From assembly GCF_030272615.1 (NCBI RefSeq), contig NC_081407.1, positions 264,726,574 to 264,790,573 of the forward strand: a DNA stretch of 64,000 nucleotides, written 5' to 3'. Both the position numbers and the translations under genes were made by a program. Origin of the DNA: Cryptomeria japonica. Taxonomy: Eukaryota; Streptophyta; Pinopsida; Cupressales; Cupressaceae. Every line of letters starts with the position of its first letter. The first letter of the stretch is position 1. The notes beneath the pieces are model-generated. The model did not search any database. It had not been told where the DNA came from and saw nothing but the letters and a program-made list of their open reading frames with translations. Positions 11,560 to 23,245 of this stretch are shown here, piece after piece.

Positions 11560-13097
11560 GGTCCATTCAACTAGTTCAACAAATCTTTGCATCATATTGA
11601 CTCGATTCAGGGTTTTCTTGAGTCTCATGAGACTCCTTCAGGATCTACTCTATGGAATAATGTTGTTCAAGCTAAGAGCATTGTTAGTTCAAGAGTTTGG
11701 TGGAAATTGGGATTTAATAGAGGAATTCATTTCTTGGAGGATAACTAGATTGGCTATGAAGCGCTTTGCAATCATTCATCATTCAGTAAGTACATGGTGG
11801 CTTGCAAAAAAAGATTTGGTAGTAGGGTTGCTGATTACATTGATAAAGATAAATGGGTAAGTCTTTCAAAACTAAGCTCTAAACTATAGCCCTCACAAAT
11901 TTCTTTGAATTTATATATGATAAATCTGTTTGAGAAGGATTAGTTGGTCTAGAAACATACTTCTTCGGGGAGTTTTTCGATGGCTTTGTCTTTGGAGCTC
12001 TAATTTGAGACACTTTCTCCACCTCCCCCTTGGGTTTGTGTTTGGAACAAGTTCCTCATCCTGAAGATCAATATTTTCCTATGGATTATGCTTCATAATA
12101 AAATTTTGACCACTAATAATCTATGTAAAGGTGGTTTCTACCTTACTAATAGATGTTATCTTTGTATGATGGAGGTTGAATCTAACTCTCATTTTTTTTG
12201 CATTGTACTTTTTCTCATGGGGTATGGGGATTTTTACTTCAAACTTGGAATCTGATGTGGACTTATCCTTATTCTCCAGTGGAGTTTCATTCTCAATGGA
12301 AAACTCCAACATTTAATAAAGTTATTCAGATGTTATGGTCCCCGTCTTTTCCTCATCTAGTATGGGGATTATGGAAAGAACGTAACAGCAGAGTCTTTAG
12401 GAACTCTGAATCACCTTTAGAGGTTGTCTTTAACAAATTATGTAGGGATATCATTGAAAACTTTCATTATGCTATAGTTAATTTTTTGAAGAAGGAGAAC
12501 TCTTTTTTCTTTGCCTAAGATTCTTAGGTTTCCATTAGCTAGAGCCTATTACTCCCAGATTGGTTAAATGTATGAGGGATAATGGTCATTGGATCCTTCC
12601 TCCTGTTGGATGGGTGAAAGTTAATTTTCATGGAGCGGATAAAGGAAATCTGAGGCCAGCTAGGTGTGGGGGAGTGATAAGAGATTATAATAGAAAGCTT
12701 ATTTTAGTGGTGGCACTCTCCTTGGGATCTCAGACTAACCACCTTGTTGAAGTTGTTGTAGCCTACCATGGTCTAAAATTGGCTAAGAGTATCAATGCCA
12801 AGTTAGTTGGCTATAAGAGGATTCTAACAATATCATTCAATTCCTAAAAGGACAACAATGCCTTCATGGACTATTAAAATTTGGATTGAGAAATCCATGG
12901 ATATCATAAGGTCTTTTCAAAAAATTGAAATATCCCATGCCTATTGTGAAGTGAATAGTCTAGCCAATTATTTTGTCGATATGGGAGTTACAAGAAATTA
13001 TGAAAAATTTTGGAGCCTTGGGGATAGCTTAGCGGTTGATGTTAAGGTCTTGATGTCATACAACTTGTCCCAAGCTAGACAAGTCAACTCTTTTTAA
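11560..13097 (+). pseudogene. L1-type LINE 3' half (zinc-binding region and RNase H)
   Basis: C-terminal part of a LINE ORF2, broken by stops. At 12,025-12,215 lies the zinc-binding region that follows plant L1 RT (VWNKFLILKINIFLW, then CYLC and a His/Cys pair). The stretch HCTFSHGVW through WGLWKERNSRVFRN (12,198-12,420) is typical of plant L1. RNase H spans about 12,590-13,097: WVKVNFHGA (the first catalytic Asp is replaced by His), GGVIRD, and a VEVVVAYHGLKLA helix with its Glu. The endonuclease and RT core are missing. No poly(A) tail is clear at the 3' end. Confidence 0.75.
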
Positions 13098-14731
13098 TGA
13101 TTGTAGATGTCACTTTTTGATATGATGGTTCAAGCTATTATTAAATAGAGTTGTGAGTAATTATTTCTCCCCAAATCTTCACACACTTTTTGGGTAGCTT
13201 CTAGATTCTTCTATGGTTTTCCCTAGCTACACATTTCTGCCATTTATATGATCATGGAAAGAAGAGAAGGGTGGAATGTCTGGACTGTGAAGAGGTGAAA
13301 TAGAGTTAAGAGGCTGCATGAAGCTGATGTTGGTGTCACCAAAAAATTTGCTAAGGGCTTGAAGGATGGGAAAATTTAATAAGGTGGCAGAATCATGGAG
13401 ACTGATAAAAAATTAATCGTAAAGGTTACCAACATATCCATGGAAGGGGAAAAGTTTAATAGGGATGCGAAAATGTATGATGCTACAGTGAAGAAATTTC
13501 CCAAGAACTAGATGGAAAGGAGGAAATTTGCCAAAGTGGACAAGAGCAACTATGACACGAGTAAAATCAAAACTATCTGGTGCTCTTTGGTTTTTGTTCT
13601 CATGAAGTATATTACCCTAGATGGAAAATATACTAGGGCTTATCAACACCATCTCATCCTATTAAATCACTTTACGCATAAGGTGAAGATACCTTTTATT
13701 TTCTTTTTTCTCTCATCTATCAATCCCAACATCAAAGGCAAGAGGAAGAATTTAAGAAAAGCCCTGTTATTCAAGGGAGATTGTTGTTTTTGACTCATAA
13801 GTATGTTAAGGCTCTACCTTCTCCATCCATCAAAATGTTGGCCCCTTCCTCTCAAACTAAAGATGATAGATCTATTAGTGTCCCCTCTAATGAGGATAAC
13901 TGGAACACTAAACTGAAAGATACCAATTCTGAGTCAGATTCCATCCCTAAGCATGGACATAAGATAAAAAGAAGCAAAGCATTTCTTGTTATAATTTCTA
14001 ATTCAAATTCTTTGTCTTCTCATAATTCTATGCCAAATAAATCAGAACCTGTCTAAAAGAGGAATGATAGACTGTCCTTCTCAAATGACCTCAATGTTAA
14101 CTCCCCCCTTCTTGGTTTGGATAGAGAGAACCCTAATGATGTCTTAGCTATTTCTCATGACCCTAAAATGGACAATTTCAAAATGTTCAAGTGGGTCTTC
14201 CATGAAATCAAGGAAATTAATGTAAAGCTTCAAGTAGTGACCAACAAACAGGATAACCAAGGTGCAGAATGGAGTGTTGATTAGAGAAGAGCTATTGTTG
14301 ATTCCATCCAAAAAGATATGAGTATGGTGAATGATCTTAAGAAAGACTATGATAGCATAATCACAAACCTAGAAGAGAAAATAAAAAAAGAGTATGATGG
14401 CATACTCAAACAAGTGGAAAGTAAATTTCAGAAAGTCAATGAATCTCATCTCCTCAATGATTTATAGCCACAAAATTGTGAATTTTTTTACTGAAAGTAT
14501 CAATAATATGGTTGGAAAGTTGAAAATCCTACATCAAGAAGGTACCACCATTGATGTTGATACCATTGAGAAGAAGCAGGATGATACTTATGGGTCGTTG
14601 TAGAGAACTAGAGCCAATTTGAAGAAGAAATCTTCTAATCAAGAAATACAGGAGTTGAAGAAGATTACGCTCAACATGATTGAGTTGGAAGTTGAGGTAG
14701 TTGAGGCCCTTAAAAATATGAACTAATCTTT
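13098..14731 (+). pseudogene. Unknown ORF upstream of LTR, broken
   Basis: Not recognised. From about 13,390 a frame runs through VTNISMEGEKF, a TAG at about 13,509 (Gln expected), then ARAYQHHLILLNHF-like residues to 13,790. It shifts frame into 13,781-14,056 and ends in a charged helical segment with EEKIKKEY and QVESKFQKV (about 14,280-14,460) that looks like coiled coil. It has no protease, RT or integrase motif. It abuts an LTR whose terminus matches the element at 56.4 kb, so it is probably the internal ORF of a related non-autonomous LTR element (inference). The layout, a globular N-terminal part and a helical charged C-terminal part, resembles the unknown ORF at 58,095-61,142. Confidence 0.45.
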
Positions 14732-16240
14732 GTTGGCATGTTTGGCATAACTGATATAGATAGAGAATGATGATTGAAACGGTATAAGACTATTTGAGAT
14801 GACATTGTGATGAAGAATTTGAGATTGCATGATGGATGATTTTGATTAGTTATTTGTGTTGTCATTGATGACAAATAATGTTTATTCATGTCTACTGATA
14901 TTTACTTTTGTTGTATTGTTTCATCTAACTCTTTTGGTTTACTGGTAAAGAATCAAGAAATTGGGTTTTAGGACCTTAACTGGTAAACGAGGAAATATTC
15001 GGATTGTATCTGGCGATTGGTGATGATTGAGGCTTTGTGGTTTTGAATGTTATTTTCTATCATTTTAATATGTATCTGACCAGAACCGCATCATGTTGTG
15101 ACAGTCGAAAGTTATGTTTATAATTTCTGTTGAGTTTTTGTTAGGGTTTAAGGACCGGTAGATGATTCTCTTGACTGGTAATGATTTTTGGTTTGGTGGT
15201 GATCTACATTAAGTTCACATATTGATGATAATGCAACAAAAATCGCATGAAGTGTTTGAAAGATGTTTTGGCATGTTTGGAGAGCAAATTTCTTGGGAAT
15301 GTGCAAAGTGCTTAGCAAAGTGAGCTACGAGTTTGACTTTGTACCAGATCCACTTGATGTGAAAATTTATGATCATTCAATGACTGATATTGATTTGTAA
15401 TTGATTGTAATGATCCATATGATGATCTATAATGAGTTGTAAAGATCTGTTATGATCTATGTAGTAATTCTTAGGGTTTTTATGCCGACCTAGTTGTAAA
15501 AGGTTATTTATGTCGGTAAGGTTGATGTTTTAAAGTGTCGGTGATTTTGAGAAGTGTGTGAAGCCAAACCAGGGTGTGAGAAGATCTGCCAGAGTGATGC
15601 AGACTTAAAACTTAATTGGATCTGATCAAGCAAGTAGTTGAGTGTTATACACATATCATTCACTATTGTTCTCTAACAATTACAACAGCTAAAATCCCTT
15701 AACCGGGTAGGTCCTAATAGGTCTCACATTGTAAAATCCCCTAACAGGGTGACTCAATATCCAAGTTCTAAATCCTCTTACAAGTTTGATCCTAACAGAT
15801 CAAAGCTCCTAACAGGGTCGAGGTAAATCCCTTAACCGGGTGACTCCTAACAGGGTCTTCTCCTAAAAGGGCATCATTGTAAGCTTATAACCAGGCTTGG
15901 CTCCTAACAGGGCACATTCTGAAAGAGTGCAAAATATTTGTGGGTACCAATTCCCATCGTGGTTTTTCCCTATTTGGGTTTCCATGTGAAAATCATGGTG
16001 TTCATATTGTGAATGTTTTTGACGTGATGTTATGCTTTACTTTCAGTTTATGCACGGTTAATAAACACATAATGTGCAACATTGATATATCAGTTTAGCA
16101 AATGTTTATCAATAGATACCGGTACCGGTAAATGACTCTAGTGTTGGTCTATATTTTATTTGGTGAAATTTTTATGAGTCTAAGTTTCTGATTTCAAATT
16201 ATTATTAATACTGATTCACCCCTCCCCTTCTCAGTATTAA
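14732..16240 (+). repeat. LTR with TGTTGGCA terminus (+ strand)
   Basis: Starts TGTTGGCATG, as does the LTR of the 56.4-64.0 kb element on its sense strand. It contains 'gtcattgatg', the 'gtggtttttccctatttggg' box (about 15,960) and ends with the GATTCACCCCTCCCCTTCTCAGTATTA region. No PBS follows, so it is a 3' or solo LTR. An array of mini stem-loops lies at 15,696-15,912. Confidence 0.65.
15696..15912 (+). repeat. Array of mini stem-loops with CTAACA/TTAACC loop
   Basis: At least eight short units in which 3-4 bp arms flank a 6-base loop: CCC-TTAACC-GGG (15,696, 15,829), CCC-CTAACA-GGG (15,738), GATC-CTAACA-GATC (15,788), CTC-CTAACA-GGG (15,806, 15,844, 15,901) and CTC-CTAAAA-GGG (15,860). 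Spacers vary, so it is not a simple tandem repeat. Confidence 0.75.
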
Positions 16241-16370
16241 CTGGATCCTCTAAAATTAACAATCTTTCCTTTTTGTTGTCTTTTTTGTGGTTTTGTTGTC
16301 TTTTGGCAACTATCTTATTACATGTTTATATATTTTTAAGCAACTTTTTGTAAAATGATATGTTAAAGGG
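16241..16370. other. Unassigned junction
   Basis: T-rich sequence between the LTR end and the first recognisable Copia residues. I see no gene or signal in it. Confidence 0.4.
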
Positions 16371-17798
16371 TTTCATATCCCTTCAAAACCTATTTGTTCC
16401 TTAATCAAAAACAATATCCACAAGTATATTTTTCATCATTGGGATCTCCCTCTAGATCTGAATCAATATATCCTTTTAAAATAAAATCACAATTTGCATC
16501 ATAAAATAAACCAACATAATAGTACCTTTAACATATCTCAAATTTGTTTTTCCAACTTTGAAATGAGTTTGTTGAGGTGTAGACATAAATCTAGAAACTA
16601 AACCAACACTATTAAAAATATTGCACCTAGTAAGAGTTAAATTATTTAAACATCCAACTAGTTGTCTATATAAAGTAGCATCAACAAAATGATTTTTCAT
16701 ATCAATTATAATTTTATTCTCTAATTCACAAAGGAGTAGAAACTGGATTAGCATCATTAATTTTAAATGTATCTAAAATATCGTGAGCATATTTTCTTTG
16801 AGATATAAATATACCATTAGATGTTTGCCAAATTTGCATATCCAAAAAATAATGTATTAGTCCCAATTCATTCATTTGAAATCCTTGATTGAGTTGAAAC
16901 TTAACTTCAGAAATCAAACTATTAGAACTCGAAGTGATAATTAAATCATCAACATATAAAATAATAATCACAATATGATCTTTACTATGCTTAATATATA
17001 AATTAGGATCATTTTTGGTAATAAAATCTTGAGAAATACCTTGAGAAATAAAGGAAGCATTGATTTTAGAATACCTTTTTTCTAGGAGATTGTTTCAATC
17101 CATAGACAGATTTCTTTTAACTTACAAACTAAATGTTCATTGCCTTCCTTAACAAAACCAGGAGGTTGAGACATATAAATCTCTTCATGCAAATCACCAT
17201 TTAGAAAAGCATTTTTAACATCAATTTGATGAATAGGCCAATGCATATGAGAAGCTAAAGCAAGAGTAGGCATTTTAGCAACAAGAGAAAAGGTTTCATT
17301 ATAACCAAGGCCCTTTATATGATAAAAACGTCTAGAAACTAATCTAGCTTTAAACTTACTAACTTCATCATTACCATTGAACTTAGTTTTATATAACCAT
17401 TTACAAGAAACAATATTTTTACCTTGTGCTAAATGAACTAAATCCCAAGTTTGATTAGCAATCAAAGTATCATATTCATCTTGCATAGCCTTTTCCCAAT
17501 GAGGTTGATTTTTAGATTTCTCTAATGATTTAGGATCATTTGTATTCATGATAGTAGACATCAAGGCATAATTGCAATAGTTGAATTTTCTAGCCTTAAG
17601 TCTATCCATTCTAGCTAAATAATCATCACTTTCTTGAATCAAAGTTTGAAACCATTGAGGCTTACTTATAGAAGTAATAGAATTATCACTAGAAGAAGAA
17701 TCATTATCATTAGAATTATCATGATCATCATCACTATCACTATCAATTTGAGTAAGAGACGCATTAGGAGGGTTTAGAGAAGGAGGATTGTCCTCCAC
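16371..17798 (-). pseudogene. pol: Copia RT and RNase H, broken (- strand)
   Basis: Reverse transcriptase of a degraded Ty1/Copia element, read right to left. The piece 17,798-17,082 starts in an acidic linker and enters RT at HWEKAMQDEYDTL, with W.LV, CKWLYKTKFN and IHQIDVKNAFLNG, where Asp of motif A is present. After a frameshift, 16,971-16,726 carries the YVDD catalytic motif. 16,757-16,476 carries YRQLVGCLNNLTLTR and the start of RNase H, which fades near 16,371. Several frameshifts disable it. The element has no recognisable LTR on either side. Confidence 0.85.
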
Positions 17799-18950
17799 AA
17801 CTGCTACTTTACTTAGAGAAAATTCAATATCATTTACTCTAGAGCAATTATGAATGTATCATTTTCAGCAATGCATACATCTCTAGAAACTTTAAATATT
17901 AGAAATAGGATTATAAACTCTATATGTTTTATAATGCTCGTCATAAACAACATAAATATAAGGAGAAGATTTATAATCCAATTTTTGCCTTTTTTATTTA
18001 GGTTTATGAACATAAGCAATTGAACCAAAAATCCTTAAATGTTTAAGATTGGGCTTTCTACTAGACCAAGCCTCTTTAGGAGTTATATCCTTTAAAGTTT
18101 TGATAGAAGTCATTTTAATTACATAAGTAGTACAAGCCATATCTTCAGTTCAAAATTTATAATGCATATTTTTAGCATGCAACAAACATCTAGACATTTC
18201 AATAATGGTTCTATGCTTCCTTTTAGCTACACCATTTTGTTGAGGTATATATGGAATAGTAAGATCATGTTTAATACCAGAAGATTTTAAATAATCAATA
18301 AATGCATTGATCACATATTCCTTACCATTATTGGTTCTAAGATTTTTAAGTTTAAATCTAGATTGTCTTTCAACAAACTTATGAAATTCAGCAAAAATAT
18401 CAAGAACTTCCTTACTGTGAAGAAAATAGATCCAAGTTCTTCTTGAAAAATCATCAACAAAAGTAAGTGCATATCTTGATCCTTAGATGGAGTTATACTC
18501 CATGGGTCCCGAAAGGTCACTATGAACGAGGTGAAAATTATGATTTTCCCTCCATGTTTGACCTTGTGGAAAGGGATCCCTATGCATCTTACCATTCATG
18601 CATCATGTGCATACAATTTTAGAAGGAACAATACTAGGAAATCCTTATACCATATTATCTTTTTTCATTAAATAAATATTATTAGCATTGATATGACCGT
18701 CTTTCATGCCAAACATTGAAATCAATGGTAGTAAGTAAATAATATTTTAAATTAGAAAAGTTGAATATAATTTGAATAAATTATCATTGTCCAACTTAGC
18801 ATTAGCAATAAATTTGTTGTGTTTTGGATCAATAACATAACACATATCCTTATAGAATTCAATCTTGTAACCATGGCAAAGCTTAAATGGAAAACAAATG
18901 TGTTTACAATTCAAGAACATCATGCAATTTGCCATTAGGTACATTCACAT
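17799..18950 (-). pseudogene. int: Copia integrase, broken (- strand)
   Basis: Eroded integrase core of the same Copia element. At about 18,240-18,180 the reverse strand reads QQNGVAKRKHRTIIEM, the conserved block with the catalytic Glu neighbourhood. Downstream TPKEAW and LRIFGS (about 18,080-18,000) mark the usual end of the domain. At about 18,520-18,400 the open piece overlaps the SRFCLVHFFV-type core in another frame. A preceding zinc-binding part is not clear. Multiple stops and shifts are present. Confidence 0.75.
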
Positions 18951-19190
18951 CTCCAATTGCCTCTACTTTACAACTATTATTATTAACAATTTGAAGAGAA
19001 ACATTAGAATTATCAAGTTGCAAAGAATCAAAAATATCTTTATGTGAAGTAACATGTTAAGAAGCACCTAAATCAATAACCCATTCAAGAGGTTGAAAAA
19101 CATTATAACTACAAGTAAAAGCATGACAAGATTGATTGCCATTGTTATTAAACTTTTTAGTATTAGAATGAGTAGAATGATTAGAGTTAT
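18951..19190 (-). pseudogene. Copia protease, broken (- strand)
   Basis: About 19,100-19,050 on the reverse strand reads PLEWVIDLGAS, a stop, then HVTS. This is the Copia protease active site, in which the usual D-S-G has become D-L-G, and it is interrupted by a TAA. It lies between the zinc knuckle and integrase as in all Copia elements. Confidence 0.7.
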
Positions 19191-19954
19191 TTGATTGATT
19201 ATTTTATGTCATTGGATTTTTACTATCTTGCTTCTTACAACAAGTATAAGACTAATGACCATCTTTACCACAATAAGTACAATGAGGTCTCCTAGAAGAA
19301 TTATAATTTTGATTACCATTAATATTATTGTTATAAGATTTAGAATGATTGCTAGATTTATAATGAGAAGAATGATGATGATTATTATTATTATGAGACT
19401 TGAAATGGTGATAATTCTTAGACATAAAAGCATTTTCACTACCTTTAAGAGTACCAAATTACAGTAATTAAGCTTCTTGACATAATAAACTATGAAAGAT
19501 ATCAAAAGTAAATTGAGTAGATAAAGAAGGAATAGATAATTGAGACATAAATATTAGCAATAAATCGTTGAAATTGACGAGAAAGACACTTTATAAGAAT
19601 AATATGAATTAAATGAGAAGCATCAAGCTTAACACCTAAACCAATTAACTTACTATTACAAGAATCAAACTTTAATAAAAAATCATCCATAGTTTTAAAA
19701 TCAGTATACCTGAGGTCTTTGATTTGATCCTAAATTTGGATCTTTCTTGATTCATTTAAACTATCATAAGTAGATTTTAGAATTGCCCACGCTTCATAGG
19801 ATTTCATACAATTCCCAATGAGAATATAAAGTTTGGGAACCATTGAAATGTCAATAAGCCAAAGGGATTCCTCATTTTGAGCCTTCCATTTGTCTTGGTC
19901 AGCTTGAGGTGTAGTTGAAGCCGGCTCGGACTTTGAATTAGTCGTAACATCCAA
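19191..19954 (-). pseudogene. gag: Copia gag with zinc knuckle, broken (- strand)
   Basis: Gag remnant. The N-terminal piece (19,954-19,730) begins MDVTTNSKSE and holds SLWLIDISM and AWAILKSTYDS, typical of Copia Gag. 19,690-19,502 continues with the LLKFDSCNSKL region. The zinc knuckle is at about 19,290-19,225 (CTYCGKDGH, a stop, then YTCCKK: CX2CX4HX4C spacing). Frameshifts separate the pieces. The hydrophobic ORFs on the opposite strand here are artefacts of the AT-rich sequence. Confidence 0.75.
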
Positions 19955-20070
19955 GAGGTGCTTATAACAAAAAATAAATGAAATATATATTTTCCATTAA
20001 TGATAATTTGGACTTATTAATTTGATTTCCAGAATTAGAGTAATAAGAAAGATTTTAATTTCGTAAAACA

Positions 20071-21720
20071 TTTTTTTTTTAATCGATAATATTGGTTTTT
20101 ATTAATATAGAAAAAGAAAGTTACAACTTCAAAAGAGGAAAAAAAAATTCATAGAACCACCCACAAAACCACCCACCCAATACCAACTTTACAGACCACC
20201 AACCCAAAAAAAAAATTACAATATCGCTATGCACAAAATGCATCTACTTGATACAAAGCATGATAAACCAAATTTGACATAGTCCAATAAACATAGAAAC
20301 AAGAATAAACTCCCAACCAGAGACCACACATTATATGCAATACACAAATAACTACCTGAAAGGATTGTCAGGGTTCATTTCCTACCTACCATCAGCCTTT
20401 GTGCATTTTTTTCTCGTCCTTAGCCTTTGTCCTGTCACTTCCTCATCCCCTACTTCCACCCGAGCTAACTTGTACAAACATCTTCAACACCTCCCACCCT
20501 CTCCTCATTGTCACTCTGAATATTTCCTTCACTGCCTCCTACCGCCTGAGAAAGGGGATATACCTACCTCTCCAATCTTGATGGATCTCCAAGACCCCTT
20601 CGAAAATGTCAAAACATACGTCTGGTATAGCCCACTCCAAAAGTGACTCCATGTAATCAAGGAAATCTGCTGGTACCATTGCCTTCATTACCTTCCAAAC
20701 CTGCTCGCATGAAGAATCTAGCTCAAGTCCCCACACCATGATAAGGGAGTATAAATCCACACAGATTTGATATCTATGACCAATCACTCCCAAATATTCA
20801 CCAAGAACTAATTGTACACTCCTAATCAGCAAAGGGTCCTTAGAGAGAAACATGTTCTTCAGCCTCCGCTCCGAGACCGGTCCCCAAAATGCAATGTGGA
20901 GTATGGAGGTTTTCAATGTGAAATTGGCCTCCATTGCAATCTGGGAAACCAAAAAGCCAACCTAAAACTATCTACTGAAAAACTACTCTCATGAACCAAA
21001 AATCTCCCTAAATACGCAAGGAATGACACACACTTCCCCACTCTCTCCATAAATGCACTTGTCTTAGGCTCTGTTGTCGCTACAGCATAAATCAAATGAG
21101 ACAACCTATGTATATGGAAAGAGAAATAGACATCCTCATCACACACTTTGCATTAACAGTCAAGCATGAAAACCGTACAGGTCAACTAGGAATGCCATTG
21201 GACAATAGTGTCATCACCCCCCACCACCTCATCACACATCTATCCAATTCACATGCCACATTGGACAATGCATTTGCCACCTCATTCCCCCCTCCTAACA
21301 TGAGAAATACAAAAATCCTAAAAAATGTTAAGTTCTGAGCAAATAAGTGATATGAATTTATTAATCCACCAACTCGGAGACACTCCTTTCACAATTGCAT
21401 CCACCACCACTTTAGAATCCCCTTCTAGATGCAATCTTGGGATATTCATGTTATTGGCCAATACCAATTCTAATAAGGTGGCTTGCACCTCGGTCTCATT
21501 GTTCATCCCATCTTGCAATCTTTGTGCCCCTTTAAAGAGGACCTTCCCCTCATCATCACAAGCTACACACCCAACACCTGAGATGCCCGAATTACCTCTC
21601 GATGCCCCATCAAATTTTATCTTGATCCATCCCTACTTTGTTCTATCCCACACCTCTTCACCTCTCCTAACCACCAAACGTGAAGGATGAACCCTGGAAA
21701 ACCCATGAATAAGTCTCTTA
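20071..21720 (-). pseudogene. L1-type LINE fragment, 5'-truncated (- strand)
   Basis: Read on the minus strand, RNase H comes first: FDGASRGNSGISG (about 21,620-21,575), NNETEVQATL with the Glu, and LEGDSKVVVDAIVKG with the next Asp (21,518-21,318). The tail GGGNEVANALSNVAC lies at about 21,300-21,250. A further coding-like stretch follows (21,146-20,539, see next entry), then a 3' UTR of about 450 bp ending in a poly(A) tail (T-run at 20,071-20,080). TAAAACA occurs beside the tail and near 21,718, so it may be the target duplication, but this is weak. The RT core is missing because of 5' truncation. Confidence 0.75.
20539..21146 (-). pseudogene. C-terminal extension after LINE RNase H, unknown
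   Basis: Two overlapping open pieces on the LINE sense strand (21,146-20,913 and 20,952-20,539) join through one frameshift into about 200 residues of protein-like sequence: mixed hydrophobic and charged, with WKVMKAMVPADFLDY and FEGVLEIHQDWRGRY near the end. I do not recognise a domain. It follows RNase H in the same orientation, so it may be a lineage-specific LINE extension, or an unrelated exon-like fragment. Confidence 0.4.
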
Positions 21721-21732
21721 AAACAAACTTTT

Positions 21733-21736
<4 letters not shown>

Positions 21737-21807
<71 letters not shown>
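21737..21807. repeat. (TA)n microsatellite
   Basis: Uninterrupted TA dinucleotide repeat of 71 bp at the 5' edge of the LINE fragment. Confidence 0.95.
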
Positions 21808-21810
<3 letters not shown>

Positions 21811-22415
21811 CTAGAAAATAGATGTTACTGAACAAAGAAAACACAAGATCAAAAAAAAAAACTACAGTTAAGGCCCCTCATGCAGGTAAGCATGATAGAG
21901 GCAATGAGGAACTACACAATATTTTGATAGAGGAAATGATGATAGAACAAAAGCTTGAACTAAAAAAATATAAACAAATAAACTAGATTTAAAGAAATAA
22001 ATAGAGACTAGAATAACACAAACTAAACTAGATGAGTAATGAATTAAAGTAACTTGATATCAAGATTATCATTTTTAAATTCAAAAATAAAAGTGAAACC
22101 TGCAAACAATAATTAGTTAGAAAAAAAAATCCTACAACTAAAAAAACAAATAACATATAACCCTGCAAACAAAATAGATTAAAAAACTATCCTCTTCTCT
22201 CAAAGAGTGCCTCCAAGAAAGGTGAGCTCACTAGACAAAGCAACCTTCATCGACTTCTACTAAAATAAGGATTAGTAACTTTCTCTAATACCATGAAAGG
22301 AATTATAAGAACAAGAAATTAAATGAATTCAACTAGTTTGTTGATTGAAGAAATATTTCCAAGATGAAGAACAACTTGAATTGAGCAAACACAAAAATAA
22401 ATGGAAATAGCCTAA

Positions 22416-22461
<46 letters not shown>

Positions 22462-22840
22462 GGGGGGCTTATTGCAATATCTTGTGAGTGAAGAATGAGA
22501 GGGGAAGCATCTCTGAAATAAAGATGAGGAGAGGAGTTACAAAGTAACATCTCTATGAATGCCACCATTCATGCTATGTGTGCGCAGTGTAGCAAAATCC
22601 TCTTAAGGAGGAGAAAAATAATATTCTTTAATAAAAGAATTAAGAGAAATGAGTCATCCTCACACATCTGTGAGATGACACAAAAAGACAAAGAAAATGT
22701 AGGGATTCCAAAGGAGTTTCCTAACATAATACAAATAAAATAAATAAATAATTAACCTTTACCAAGTAAAGATTAATATTCTAACACAACCCTACAAATT
22801 GAAGAAGTGTGCTATTGAAGAATGTCATTATTTGAACAAC
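21808..22840. other. Unassigned AT-rich region with (GA)n tract
   Basis: No domain or LTR signal recognised. It contains a (GA)n run at 22,419-22,456. Short ORFs on either strand overlap the repeat or are composition artefacts. Confidence 0.5.
22419..22456. repeat. (GA)n microsatellite
   Basis: Perfect GA dinucleotide run of about 38 bp. Confidence 0.95.
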
Positions 22841-23245
22841 TACATAATTAATTAACTTATTAGTACATTGTTTGCCTATGAAATTAGAGAGATGGAAGAT
22901 ACAAAGTCCTATCAAAGATAAGTTGCATTCAATGTTTCAAGGATATTAGGAGATGGACCAAAAATAAATGAAAACATGGATGAGATTGAAACAAACTTCA
23001 TAAGAAGACTAAAGAGAAGAACTAGAAAGTAAGAAGGTAGGTTACCCTTGAATTTCTCTAATTGTGGAAGAATTTTTCATTATGCATCTAAATGTATATA
23101 CAATGAAGATTAAAGAAAGCTTGAGGATCATGGAAAAAAGTAAATATAGAAGAAATCATTTCAAGAAAAGAACAAATGATAGAGATAAAGAGAAAAAGAG
23201 TTTTTTTCTCTATGGAGACACATTCATCTAAAGAAGCAAATTGAT
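22841..23245 (+). pseudogene. gag: Copia gag remnant (+ strand), 5' part of split element
   Basis: The central Gag sequence is very eroded. About 23,045-23,095 gives LNFSNCGRIFHYASKC, a damaged CCHC zinc knuckle in which the first Cys is lost. It is followed by a Lys-rich tail (KKSFFS). This is the start of the Copia element whose pol continues at 24,770 and, after the nested Gypsy element, at 34,543. The N-terminal Gag and 5' LTR are not visible. Confidence 0.6.

Noticed and set aside
19195-19505. Hydrophobic ORFs on both strands as membrane proteins
   Set aside because: They overlap the Copia zinc-knuckle region in other frames and reflect AT-rich repeats.
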